From JBHJGU01 sp050331475 (GTDB lineage: Bacteria; Pseudomonadota; Alphaproteobacteria; Caulobacterales; Maricaulaceae), in assembly GCA_050331475.1 (NCBI GenBank), contig JBHJGU010000123.1, forward strand, positions 1 to 17,420: a DNA stretch of 17,420 bases. The letters run 5' to 3'. Below the pieces are notes generated by a model. The model did not search any database. It worked only from the letters and a program-made list of their open reading frames with translations, and was not told where the DNA came from. How positions within the stretch are numbered: the stretch's first letter is position 1; every line of letters begins with the position of its first letter. The position numbers and the translations under genes were made by a program. This document shows, piece by piece, positions 6,169 to 13,554 of the stretch.

Positions 6169-6211
6169 TTGACAGAAGGATTTCAATGTGTTTACATTTG
6201 AATACGTTCAA
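6169..6211 (+). promoter_or_regulatory. promoter of the PspA-flotillin operon overlaid with palindromes
   Basis: TTGACA (6169-6174) and TTACAT (6192-6197) are separated by 17 nt, giving a good vegetative promoter. Three half sites overlap it: TTCAA (6182-6186), TTGAA (6198-6202) and TTCAA (6207-6211). The last two form the palindrome TTGAA-tacg-TTCAA directly after the -10. An inner repeat AATGT-gttt-ACATT (6185-6198) covers the -10 itself. This is a likely repressor or activator site. The first protein of the operon, with a ribbon-helix-helix-like start, is the nearest candidate to bind it. Confidence 0.6.
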
Positions 6212-6236
6212 TATCTTTCGTCATCAAGGATCGACC

Positions 6237-6743
6237 ATGGTGCCACTCAGCGTGCGCATTTCTGAAGCCGACGCGGAATTCCTCGCTAAGCGCACCCTGT
6301 CCGGCGCCAAGACGCCGAGCGAAAAACTGCGCGCCATTCTCGCCTCGGAGCGCCAGCGATGGGAAGGCGGACATGACTTTGCAGCCGCCGCGGCCCTGGC
6401 GGAGGACCTTCTGCATCCGGCCTTAGAGCGGGCCCGCGCGGCCCCGTCGGGCCGGTCCGAACTGGTGCACACCCTCTATGAGCGCGCGCCGGAAGTGTTT
6501 GCGCTCTTGATGGCGGAAGCCCCGGCCGCGGACGCGGACCCGCGCGCGTGGACCGCGTTTGAGGCGCGGCTTGCGGATCAGGTGATCGCCCTGTGCGAGG
6601 CGGTGGTCCGCCTGGCGCTGACCCGAACCAGCCGCACCCATGATCCGGCGCTATTCGCGGGTCGATTGGATGCGTTGTTTGAACTCGTCGACCTGGCGGG
6701 CAAAGCCCGGCAGCCTGAAAAAGGAGACCCTGAGCATGGCTGA
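6237..6743 (+). CDS. unknown protein with ribbon-helix-helix-like N-terminus, first gene of PspA operon
   Basis: A 168-residue protein. The start MVPLSVRISEADAEFLAKRT (one strand with alternating residues, then helices to about residue 38, ...TPSEKLRAIL) resembles a ribbon-helix-helix DNA-binding domain such as those of MetJ/Arc-like antitoxins. The remaining 130 residues are helical and Ala/Arg/Glu-rich and match nothing I can name. The ATG at 6237 is chosen because AAGGA lies 7 nt upstream and the RHH-like strand begins there; an in-frame ATG at 6186 would place the start inside the promoter -10 region. The stop overlaps the PspA start by 8 nt, so the two are coupled. Autoregulation of the operon through the palindromes at 6182-6211 is my inference. 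It could instead be a PspA-binding cofactor. Confidence 0.75.
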   Translation: MVPLSVRISEADAEFLAKRTLSGAKTPSEKLRAILASERQRWEGGHDFAAAAALAEDLLHPALERARAAPSGRSELVHTLYERAPEVFALLMAEAPAADADPRAWTAFEARLADQVIALCEAVVRLALTRTSRTHDPALFAGRLDALFELVDLAGKARQPEKGDPEHG

Positions 6744-7410
6744 ACCCCTGTTTTCTCGCGTCACCCGGCTGGTTTCGGCCAGCGTCAACGCCGTTGTCGA
6801 ACAAGTCGAGGCGGCCAATCCGGACATGGTGATGCGCGAGGCGCTGCGTGAGATCGACGCGGCCTTGTTTGAGGTTCGCGACGAGTTAGGCAAAACCGCC
6901 GCGGCCAAACACGTCTCCGCGCAACGCCTGCTGGACGCCAACACGCGCCATGAAGCGCTCTCCGAGCAAATCAGCCTGGCCCTGGCCCAAAGCCGCGACG
7001 ACCTCGCCGAGGCCGCGATCGCCAAGCAGATGGATCTGGAGGCCCAGGCGCAAATCCTTGAAGAGGCGATCGCCGAAGCCGCAGAGCGGGAGACCGAGCT
7101 GCAGTCTTACGTGGCCGCCCTTCAAGGCAAGCGCCGCGACATGGAGGACGAGCTCGACACTTGGAGCAAGGCTCAAGCGGAAACCGCCACGCCGGACAAG
7201 GACCAAAGCGAGGACAGCGCCCAGGCCAAAGTCTCAAACGCCGAGGCCGCCTTTGACCGGGTCATGAGCCGGGCGAGTGGCGTGCGCGGAGTTGACCGCG
7301 GCGCAGCCGATCAGGCCGCCAAGCTCGCCGAATTAGAGACCTTATCCCGCGAACATCGTATCAAAGAGCGTTTAGCGGCGGCTAAAGCGCGCGCGCCTGG
7401 GGCGGACTAA
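6736..7410 (+). CDS. pspA: PspA/IM30 family phage-shock protein
   Basis: A 224-residue, almost entirely helical protein. The N-terminus (LFSRVTRLVSASVNAVVEQV) is the amphipathic helix that binds stressed membrane. It is followed by the PspA hallmark ANPDMVMREALREIDAALFE and a long coiled coil to about residue 150. A polar break (about 152-170) precedes the final helices. Length is that of the family (about 220-230). PspA-type proteins are bacterial relatives of ESCRT-III and assemble on the inner membrane to preserve the proton-motive force. The ATG at 6736 has AAGGAG 9 nt upstream and overlaps the upstream stop. No PspB/PspC/PspF genes are nearby, so this is the flotillin-linked type rather than the enterobacterial phage-shock operon. 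Confidence 0.88.
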   Translation: MAEPLFSRVTRLVSASVNAVVEQVEAANPDMVMREALREIDAALFEVRDELGKTAAAKHVSAQRLLDANTRHEALSEQISLALAQSRDDLAEAAIAKQMDLEAQAQILEEAIAEAAERETELQSYVAALQGKRRDMEDELDTWSKAQAETATPDKDQSEDSAQAKVSNAEAAFDRVMSRASGVRGVDRGAADQAAKLAELETLSREHRIKERLAAAKARAPGAD

Positions 7411-7425
7411 TTTAAAGGAGCGGCT

Positions 7426-8103
7426 GTGCTGGAGTTTCTGTTCGCCGACGCCAACCTCCCCTTCGCCATAGCGCTGGGACTCGTGCTGGGGCTGGCATTG
7501 GTCGAATTGGTGGGGTTGATGCTCGGCTTCGGGCTCTCCGAAGCGCTCGACGGCGCGACGCCCGACGTTGAGTTCGACCTTGAACCCAGCCTGGACGCCA
7601 GCGGCGATCTGATCGGCGCAGCGCTCAGTTGGCTCGGTTTTGGTCGGGTGCCAGCGCTGATTTGGGTCATCATTCTGCTGTCCGCCTTCGGGCTGACAGG
7701 CTTGGTCGCCCAACAAACTGTGGTTTCCGTTTTTGGCGCGCCCCTGCCCGCTTGGTTGGCGGTGATCCCCGCGGCCAGCGTCGCTCTGCCGCTCACCCGC
7801 ACCGCATCCAAGGCCCTTGCCCATGTGATGCCGCGGGAGACCACCGAAGCGATCTCGGAGGCGAACTTCATCGGCAAGGTCGCGGTGATCACCCAAGGGG
7901 TGGCGCGGGTCGACTTGCCCGCCCAAGCCAAGCTCAAGGACCGGTTCGGTCAAACCCATTACGTGCTGGTCCGACCCGAAACCGGCGACCCGGACGCTGA
8001 ACTCAAACAAGGCGCCGAAGTACTGATCGTCCAAGCCTTGGGCGGCGGTCGCTATGGCGCGATCCCCAACCCCCATCCCGGGCTGAGCCAAAGCTCGCCC
8101 TAA
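7426..8103 (+). CDS. yqiJ: YqiJ-like membrane protein with OB-fold (NfeD-like) C-terminus
   Basis: A 225-residue protein with GTG start at 7426, AAAGGAG about 7 nt upstream. Membrane helices fall at about residues 8-37 (FAIALGLVLGLALVELVGLM), 77-98 (ALIWVIILLSAFGLTGLV) and 106-122. The C-terminal domain from about 145 (NFIGKVAVITQGVARVDLPA, then TDYxL-like HYVLVRP and GAEVLIVQALGGGRY) is a small beta-barrel of the OB-fold kind found in NfeD and YqiJ. In Escherichia coli yqiJ sits directly before the flotillin gene yqiK, as here. NfeD/YqiJ proteins are partners of flotillins at membrane microdomains, and the 29-nt gap to the flotillin gene supports co-expression. Confidence 0.85.
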   Translation: MLEFLFADANLPFAIALGLVLGLALVELVGLMLGFGLSEALDGATPDVEFDLEPSLDASGDLIGAALSWLGFGRVPALIWVIILLSAFGLTGLVAQQTVVSVFGAPLPAWLAVIPAASVALPLTRTASKALAHVMPRETTEAISEANFIGKVAVITQGVARVDLPAQAKLKDRFGQTHYVLVRPETGDPDAELKQGAEVLIVQALGGGRYGAIPNPHPGLSQSSP

Positions 8104-8132
8104 CGCCTTCGTTCACAGAAAAGGAGCCTTGA

Positions 8133-9848
8133 ATGCCAGAGAATATCGGATCCGTAGCGGGATTAGTCGGCGCCGTCCTCTTCGTTTTCCTACTGATTTG
8201 TTATTTCTTCGCGCGACTTTATAAACGCGCCTCCAAAGAATTGTCGTTTGTTCGCACGGGCCTTGGCGGACAGAAAGTCATTATCAATGGCGGTTCGATC
8301 GTCTTGCCGATCGTGCATGACACCATCGCAGTAAACATGAACACCTTGCGGCTCGAAGTGGCGCGGCGCGACCAACACGCCCTGATCACCCGCGATCGCA
8401 TGCGCGTCGACGTGCTGGCCGAATTTTACGTGCGCGTTCAGCCCACCATCGAATCCATCGCCGCGGCGGCTCAGACTTTGGGCAAGCGCACCATGGATCC
8501 AGAGGCGCTGAAAGACTTGGTCGAGGGTAAATTCGTCGACGCCCTGCGCGCGGTCGCCGCGGAAAGCTCCATGGAAGAGCTCCACGAGCAGCGAGTGAAG
8601 TTTGTGCAAAAGGTGCAGGCTGCGGTGTCTGAGGATTTGTTGAAGAACGGTCTGGAGCTGGAGTCGGTCTCACTCACCGGGCTCGACCAAACGCGCAAGG
8701 AATTCTTCAACCCCGATAACGCCTTTGACGCCCAGGGCTTGACCAAGCTGACCCAGGAAATCGAAGAACGCCGCCGGCTGCGTAACGAGATCGAGCAGGA
8801 CACAGAAGTCGATATCCGCCGCAAGAACCTCGAAGCCGAGCGCCAGACCCTCGAAATCCAGCGCGAGACCGAATACGCCAAGCTGGACCAAGAACGCGAA
8901 ATCGCCGTGCGCGCGGCCGAACAACGCGCCCAAGTCTCCTCCGAAGAGGCCCAGCGCAATCGCGACGCCGAGGACGCGCGGATCACCGCCGAACAGCAAG
9001 TCCGCGAACGCGAGATCGAGAAAGAACGCACGGTCGCCGAGCGGGAAATCGAGAAGGCCCGCGCCGTGGAGGCCGCCGAGGTCGAAAAAACCAAGCTGAT
9101 CAAAATCGCCGAAGAGGATCGCGCCATTGCGGTCGCTGAAAAGTCGCGCGAACGCTCCGAGGCCGACGCCCGGGCCGACGAAGCGCGCGCGCTGGCGGCC
9201 AAAGCGGCCGAAGAAGTGACCACCGCCCGGGAGGTCGAGATCGCCGAGCGCGACAAGCGGGTGCAAATCGTCGAAGCCGAACGCGTGGCCGAGATGGAGG
9301 CGATCAGCGTCAAAGTCGCCGCGGAAGCCCATAAAGCCGCGGCCACCGACGAAGCGGAGGCCACCCGCATTCAAGCCGAAGGCGAGGCTCAGGCCGAGCG
9401 ACTGAAAGCCGAAGCGGAAGCGGTGAAGTACAAGGTCCGCGCCGAAGGCGAGCGGGCGGTGAACGAGGCCGCCAATGCGCTGTCGGCGGAACAAATCGCC
9501 ATGCAGATCCGCCTCGCCCTGATCGAGCAAGCGCCCTCTATCATCTCCGAACAGGTCAAGCCGCTGCAATCGATCGACGGCATCAAGATCGTTCAGATGG
9601 ACGGGCTCACCGGCTCCAACGGCCCCACGGCCCCCAGCAGCCATGGCCAACAAGGCGGTCTGGCGGACAGCGTGGTCGACGCAGCCCTGCGTTACCGCGC
9701 GCAAAGCCCGCTGATCGACAGCCTGTTGGGCGAATTGGGCCTGGAGGGGGCCTCGCTCAAAGACCTGACCGCGCCCGCGCGCCCGTCCAACAGCGCGCCT
9801 TTAAGCGCGGACCAATTTGACGACAGCGCAGCGTCAGACGGCGGCTAG
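8133..9848 (+). CDS. yqiK: flotillin (YqiK type, SPFH/band 7 protein)
   Basis: A 571-residue protein. A single membrane helix (about 8-28, GLVGAVLFVFLLICYFFARL) is followed by the SPFH/band 7 domain (about 30-200: TGLGGQKVIINGGSIVLPIV, MRVDVLAEFYVRV, LEGK-like LVEGKFVDALRAVA). Then comes a very long Glu/Ala/Arg-rich coiled coil (about 205-455) with flotillin-type EAEA repeats. The C-terminal part has a conserved-looking VKPLQSIDGIKIVQMDG segment and a Ser/Pro-rich tail. Flotillins oligomerise as rings or cages on the membrane and organise ordered lipid domains. AAAAGGAG lies 7 nt upstream of the ATG. It is the last gene of the operon, and its stop codon lies within the two-hairpin element at 9846-9950. 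Confidence 0.92.
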   Translation: MPENIGSVAGLVGAVLFVFLLICYFFARLYKRASKELSFVRTGLGGQKVIINGGSIVLPIVHDTIAVNMNTLRLEVARRDQHALITRDRMRVDVLAEFYVRVQPTIESIAAAAQTLGKRTMDPEALKDLVEGKFVDALRAVAAESSMEELHEQRVKFVQKVQAAVSEDLLKNGLELESVSLTGLDQTRKEFFNPDNAFDAQGLTKLTQEIEERRRLRNEIEQDTEVDIRRKNLEAERQTLEIQRETEYAKLDQEREIAVRAAEQRAQVSSEEAQRNRDAEDARITAEQQVREREIEKERTVAEREIEKARAVEAAEVEKTKLIKIAEEDRAIAVAEKSRERSEADARADEARALAAKAAEEVTTAREVEIAERDKRVQIVEAERVAEMEAISVKVAAEAHKAAATDEAEATRIQAEGEAQAERLKAEAEAVKYKVRAEGERAVNEAANALSAEQIAMQIRLALIEQAPSIISEQVKPLQSIDGIKIVQMDGLTGSNGPTAPSSHGQQGGLADSVVDAALRYRAQSPLIDSLLGELGLEGASLKDLTAPARPSNSAPLSADQFDDSAASDGG

Positions 9849-9950
9849 AGCGTTTTCAGCAAAAGCGTCATCGGTTTTGCGGTTCGAAAACGCGACAAAC
9901 GAAAGACTTAGAGCCGCTTCTCGGTTCGAATTAAATTGAAGCGGCTCTAG
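9846..9950. repeat. two-hairpin intergenic element resembling a dispersed alphaproteobacterial repeat
   Basis: The first unit has GCGTTTTC (9850-9857) / GAAAACGC (9886-9893) enclosing GCAAAA (9859-9864) / TTTTGC (9875-9880). After a short A-rich linker comes a perfect 12-bp stem, TAGAGCCGCTTC (9909-9920) / GAAGCGGCTCTA (9938-9949), with a 17-nt AT-rich loop. This layout (TAGAGC..., sequence GACAAAC, final TAGAGC hairpin) matches an element I recall as very common between genes in Rhizobiales and Caulobacterales. Its start coincides with the flotillin stop codon. It may act as a bidirectional transcript end between the converging flotillin and valS genes. Copy number in this genome cannot be judged from one window. 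Confidence 0.6.
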
Positions 9951-9964
9951 GAGCTCTCGGGCGT

Positions 9965-9987
9965 CCCGCACCGGAATTTGGTGTGGG
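9965..9987. terminator. possible weak terminator hairpin between converging genes
   Basis: CCCGCACC (9965-9972) and GGTGTGGG (9980-9987) pair over 8 bp with one G-U pair and a 7-nt loop. It lies 30 nt after the valS stop on the minus strand and about 115 nt after the flotillin stop. There is no T-run on either side, so termination is uncertain. Confidence 0.25.
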
Positions 9988-10017
9988 GCGCGCGCTCGAG
10001 CCCTCGGAGCGCCGGGT

Positions 10018-12735
10018 TTACAGTGCCTCCAACCGATCGATTGCGGTGATGACTTTCTCTCGCGCGGTTTCATAGTCCGCGCGCTTGGACTTCTCCGCCT
10101 CGACCACATCCGAGGGCGCTTTGGCGAGGAATTTGTCGTTGCCGAGCTTTTTATCGATGCGCGCCACCTCCCCATCAAGCCTTTGACGCTCCTTCTCCAA
10201 CCGGGCGATCTCGGCTGAGATGTCGATGACGTCGCCCAAAGGCAGGCAAAGCGTCGCGCCCTCAAGGATGATCTGCACCGCGCCTTTCGGCGCGGATGAC
10301 GCCAAGGACAGCGGCTCGGCGCGGGCGAGCCGATTAATCAAGGCCTCGTGGGTGTGAAGCCGGCTCTCCGCCGTCTCAGTCGCGTCAATGGCGACCAAGG
10401 GCGTCTTGGCGGCGGCGGGCACGTTCATATCGTTCCGGGTGGAGCGGATTTCGGTGATCAGCACGACCACCCACCCCATTTCCGCACACGCCGCCTCGTC
10501 AATCAGCCCCGCGTCGAGCCGCGGCCAGGGCGCGGAGATCAACAGGCTCTTTCGCGGGGCGCCCCCCTCGGCCATTGCCGCCCAAAGTTCCTCGGAAATG
10601 AACGGCATGAACGGATGTAGCAGCTTGAGGATTTGGTCGAGCGCCCAGGCCGCCGTCGCCCGGGTCTCCGCTTTGGCGGCCGCATCCTCTCCGGTGAAGA
10701 GCGGCTTGGCGAACTCCAAATACCAATCGCAATAGACATTCCAGGCGAAGCGATAAAGCGCCCCCGCAGCCTCGTTAAACCGATAGCCCTCAAGCCCGGC
10801 GTCAACAGCGTGCACCGTCTTGACCGTCTCAGACACGATCCAGCGATTAACGGTCGCCTGAACCTGGGCCGGATCGAAGTCCGCCTGGAGACGGCAATCA
10901 TTCATCTGGCAGAACCGCGCCGCATTCCAAAGCTTGGTGGCGAAGTTGCGATACCCCGCCACCCGGTCCTTGGACATGCGAATGTCGCGACCCTGGGCCG
11001 CCAGGGCGGCGAGCGTGAACCGCAACGCGTCCGCGCCGAACTCATCGACCAACGCCAAAGGATCAATGACGTTGCCCTTGGATTTCGACATTTTCTGGCC
11101 CTGCTCATCGCGGACCAGAGCATGGATGTAGACGTCATGAAACGGGATCTGCTTCTGAAAGTGCAGGCCCTGCATCATCATCCGAGCGACCCAAAAGAAA
11201 ATAATGTCAAAAGCGGTGACCAAGACTGAGGTGGGGTAGAACCGCTTGAGTTCGTCGGTCTCCTCCGGCCAGCCCAGGGTCGAAAACGGCCACAGAGCGG
11301 AGGAGAACCAGGTGTCGAGCACGTCCTCGTCTTGAGTGAGCGCGACGCCGGGACCGAACCGAGCTTCGGCCTCGGCACGCGCCTCCGACTCGGTTTCGGC
11401 GACGAGCACCGACCCCTCCGGACCGTACCATGCTGGGATCCGATGGCCCCACCAGAGCTGGCGGGAGACGCACCAGGGCTGGATGTTGCGCATCCAATTG
11501 AAATAGGTTTTTGACCACGTCTCAGGCACAAAGCGGGTCCGGCCGTCCTCGACCGCCGTAATCGCCTCCTGCGCGAGGATATCGGCGCGCACGAACCATT
11601 GATCGGTGAGCATGGGTTCGATGATCACCCCGGAGCGGTCGCCGAAGGGCTGCATGATCGATTTGTCGTCGATCCCGTCGAGCAGGCCCAAAGCGTCAAT
11701 GTCCGCGATCACAGCTTTGCGGGCGTCAAACCGGTCCAGGCCGACATATTTTTCCGGCGCCGGAGCGATCATGCGGGCTTGGTCGTCAAAAATCACATAA
11801 AGCGGCAGGTCATGCCGGCGGGCGACCTCATAATCGTTGAAATCATGGGCCCCGGTGATTTTCACCGCGCCCGAGCCTTTGTCCGGATCGGGGTATTCGT
11901 CGGCGATGATCGGGATCAGACGGTCGGCCAGAGGCAGGCGCACCTGTTTGCCCACCAACGCCTGATAGCGCGCGTCGTTAGGGTGCACGGCGACCGCGCC
12001 GTCGGCCAACATGGTTTCGGGTCGCGTGGTGGCCACAACGATGTAGTCGCGGGTCTCAAACGCGGTCGGGCGGCCATCCTCGTCATAATCGGTGGGGAAA
12101 TCGAAGGTTTCCCCGTCCGCCAGCGGATAGCGGAACCGCCACATTTTGCCCGGCTGCTCAACATTCTCGACCTCAAGGTCTGAGACGGCGGTTTGAAATT
12201 TGGGATCCCAATTGACCAATCGCGTATCCCGATAAAGCAACCCCTCGCGGTATAGCGCGACAAAGACCGTGCGCACCGCCGCCGACAATCCCTCATCAAG
12301 GGTAAACCGCTCGCGCGACCAATCACATGACGCGCCCAAGCGCTTGAGTTGGTCGAGGATCACCCCGCCGGACTCCGCTTTCCACGCCCAAACTTTGTCG
12401 ATAAACGCCTCGCGCCCCAAACTCCGACGGTCGGGAGATTGGGTTTCCGCCAATTGTCGCTCGACGACCATCTGCGTGGCGATGCCGGCGTGATCTGTGC
12501 CCGGCTGCCAAAGCACGGCAAAGCCCTGCATGCGTTTCCAGCGGACCAGCACGTCTTGGAGGGTATTGTTCAGCGCGTGACCAATATGCAGCCGACCCGT
12601 GACATTGGGCGGCGGGATGACAATCGAAAAGCTTGGAGCGTCAGGATCGCTAATGGGCTGGAAAGCGCCCGACGCCTCCCATTGCGCGTAAAGCCGCGGC
12701 TCGGAGCTCGCGGGATCAAAAGCTTTGTCGATCAT
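10018..12735 (-). CDS. valS: valyl-tRNA synthetase
   Basis: A 905-residue class I synthetase that charges tRNA-Val with valine in the cytoplasm. It has the HIGH motif in PPPNVTGRLHIGHALNNT (HIGH at 50-53) and the KMSKS motif at 548-552 followed by KGNVIDP. The inserted editing domain (about 190-340, including VVATTRPETMLADGAVAVHP) removes mischarged Thr. The WWGHRIPAWYG block is characteristic of ValS. An anticodon-binding domain and a C-terminal coiled-coil arm (about 840-905, SAEIARLEKERQRLDGEVAR) contact the tRNA. Length fits bacterial ValS (about 880-950). The ATG at 12735 keeps the conserved N-terminus, though no clear Shine-Dalgarno sequence precedes it. It is the last gene of the minus-strand block after popZ. 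Confidence 0.97.
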   Translation of the reverse strand: MIDKAFDPASSEPRLYAQWEASGAFQPISDPDAPSFSIVIPPPNVTGRLHIGHALNNTLQDVLVRWKRMQGFAVLWQPGTDHAGIATQMVVERQLAETQSPDRRSLGREAFIDKVWAWKAESGGVILDQLKRLGASCDWSRERFTLDEGLSAAVRTVFVALYREGLLYRDTRLVNWDPKFQTAVSDLEVENVEQPGKMWRFRYPLADGETFDFPTDYDEDGRPTAFETRDYIVVATTRPETMLADGAVAVHPNDARYQALVGKQVRLPLADRLIPIIADEYPDPDKGSGAVKITGAHDFNDYEVARRHDLPLYVIFDDQARMIAPAPEKYVGLDRFDARKAVIADIDALGLLDGIDDKSIMQPFGDRSGVIIEPMLTDQWFVRADILAQEAITAVEDGRTRFVPETWSKTYFNWMRNIQPWCVSRQLWWGHRIPAWYGPEGSVLVAETESEARAEAEARFGPGVALTQDEDVLDTWFSSALWPFSTLGWPEETDELKRFYPTSVLVTAFDIIFFWVARMMMQGLHFQKQIPFHDVYIHALVRDEQGQKMSKSKGNVIDPLALVDEFGADALRFTLAALAAQGRDIRMSKDRVAGYRNFATKLWNAARFCQMNDCRLQADFDPAQVQATVNRWIVSETVKTVHAVDAGLEGYRFNEAAGALYRFAWNVYCDWYLEFAKPLFTGEDAAAKAETRATAAWALDQILKLLHPFMPFISEELWAAMAEGGAPRKSLLISAPWPRLDAGLIDEAACAEMGWVVVLITEIRSTRNDMNVPAAAKTPLVAIDATETAESRLHTHEALINRLARAEPLSLASSAPKGAVQIILEGATLCLPLGDVIDISAEIARLEKERQRLDGEVARIDKKLGNDKFLAKAPSDVVEAEKSKRADYETAREKVITAIDRLEAL

Positions 12736-12933
12736 AAAACAACAGCGTCGCAGGTGAACTGGAACCGGGGCTATACCAAGCTCCAGCCGCCCCCGCCAAC
12801 GCCGCCGTTCAGAAATCTCCGCTAAAGAGCGGGGCGAAACCGTGGAACCCGGTTTTTCGCAATTTCCCGCGCGATCCCTTAAGGTTCTAGATTGTCGGGC
12901 GATGTCGATGAACTGCCTGACGATCTAGGCGCT
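12736..12933. other. popZ-valS intergenic region
   Basis: There is no gene here. Minor stems occur: CCGCT/AGCGG around 12820-12833, and an imperfect GCGAAACC/GGTTTTTCGC pair at about 12835-12860. The strong hairpin at 12887-12928 is listed separately. The valS promoter should lie in this region, but I could not pick a convincing -35/-10 pair. Confidence 0.4.
12887..12928. repeat. 14-bp-arm hairpin just after popZ
   Basis: CTAGATTGTCGGGC (12887-12900) pairs with GCCTGACGATCTAG (12915-12928) around a 14-nt loop. Read as plus-strand RNA the stem is unbroken, with two G-U pairs. Read as minus-strand RNA (the direction of popZ) those two positions become A/C mismatches. It begins 6 nt past the popZ stop codon. 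No T-run follows, so it may be an mRNA 3'-end stabiliser, a weak terminator, or part of an antisense RNA. Confidence 0.45.
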
Positions 12934-13467
12934 TTAGCCCAAGCGACGCGTGATCCGCTCAACCGCTTCGTCGACCTTGGCGTCAACGATCCGCGGCAAG
13001 TTCTCATCGAGCCAGTCTTTGAGGATCGGCCGAAGGATTTCACGGACCAAACTCTCAACCGAGTGCGCTTCACCGTCATAGATCAACGCGCTGCGGGCGA
13101 GTCGTCCCAACGACGCGGCCGCAGCGCCAGCGGCGACATCGCTGATCAGGTCCTCACTTTCCTCAGCCGGAGCAGGCTCCGGCTCAGGCTCGGGTTCGTC
13201 CTCCATCACCACGAGATCGTCGGCGGGCTCGACCGGATCGGTCAGCTCTAAGACGTCTTCCTCGGGCTCAGGCTCAGGCTCCGGTTCCGGCTCGGGAGCG
13301 GGTTCCGGCTCCGGCACAGGTTCAGGCTCGGGTTCCGGCTCCGGCGCAGCCGCCGTCTCTTCAGCCGGTTCGCCTTCCCCGCCCTCTTCATCCTCCGAAA
13401 TAATGCGTCGGATGGAGGCGAGGATTTCCTCCATAGTCGGTTCGCCGTCGCCGGTATTCTCAGACAT
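12934..13467 (-). CDS. popZ: PopZ, polar organizing protein (DUF2497)
   Basis: The 177-residue length matches what I recall for Caulobacter PopZ. The N-terminal helix EPTMEEILASIRRIISEDEE (9-28) is the conserved client-binding motif. It is followed by an acidic, proline-rich disordered linker (about 29-108) with long EP repeats. The C-terminal helices (SLVREILRPILKDWLDENLP, then VDAKVDEAVERITRRLG) drive oligomerisation. PopZ forms a polymeric condensate at the cell poles that tethers the ParB/parS centromere and recruits cell-cycle regulators. The gene lies 87 nt after tolC on the same strand and upstream of valS, a gene order familiar in Alphaproteobacteria. Its presence supports a polarised cell cycle in this organism. 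The ribosome binding site (GGCGGA) is weak. Confidence 0.93.
   Translation of the reverse strand: MSENTGDGEPTMEEILASIRRIISEDEEGGEGEPAEETAAAPEPEPEPEPVPEPEPAPEPEPEPEPEPEEDVLELTDPVEPADDLVVMEDEPEPEPEPAPAEESEDLISDVAAGAAAASLGRLARSALIYDGEAHSVESLVREILRPILKDWLDENLPRIVDAKVDEAVERITRRLG
13168..13344 (-). repeat. imperfect hexanucleotide repeat encoding Glu-Pro runs in PopZ
   Basis: Degenerate 6-nt units of the type GAGCCN/GAACCN code for the Glu-Pro dipeptide runs at PopZ residues 42-70 and 91-100, separated by a non-repeat segment. Such tracts change length by slippage and could vary the linker between strains without breaking the frame, since units are 6 nt. Confidence 0.7.
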
Positions 13468-13554
13468 GGTTTCCGCCCGTCGCGTTGGTCGATGTTCGGA
13501 ACGCTAATCGGGTAAGGTTAACAGTGTCTAGCCAAGCGAGACGTTTTCGCAGCC

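Noticed and set aside
7372..8091. 239-codon minus-strand frame opposite yqiJ
   Set aside because: It is Gly/Gln/His-rich shadow sequence; the plus frame has clear membrane helices, an OB-like domain and a ribosome binding site.
8471..9704. Long minus-strand open frames (about 299 and 344 codons) opposite the flotillin gene
   Set aside because: They are the antisense of the Glu/Ala/Arg-rich coiled coil, giving Ser/Arg- or Gly/Leu/Asp-rich low-complexity products with no start signals.
11599..12183. 194-codon plus-strand frame inside valS
   Set aside because: The minus strand encodes the conserved ValS editing domain throughout, so this is a shadow.
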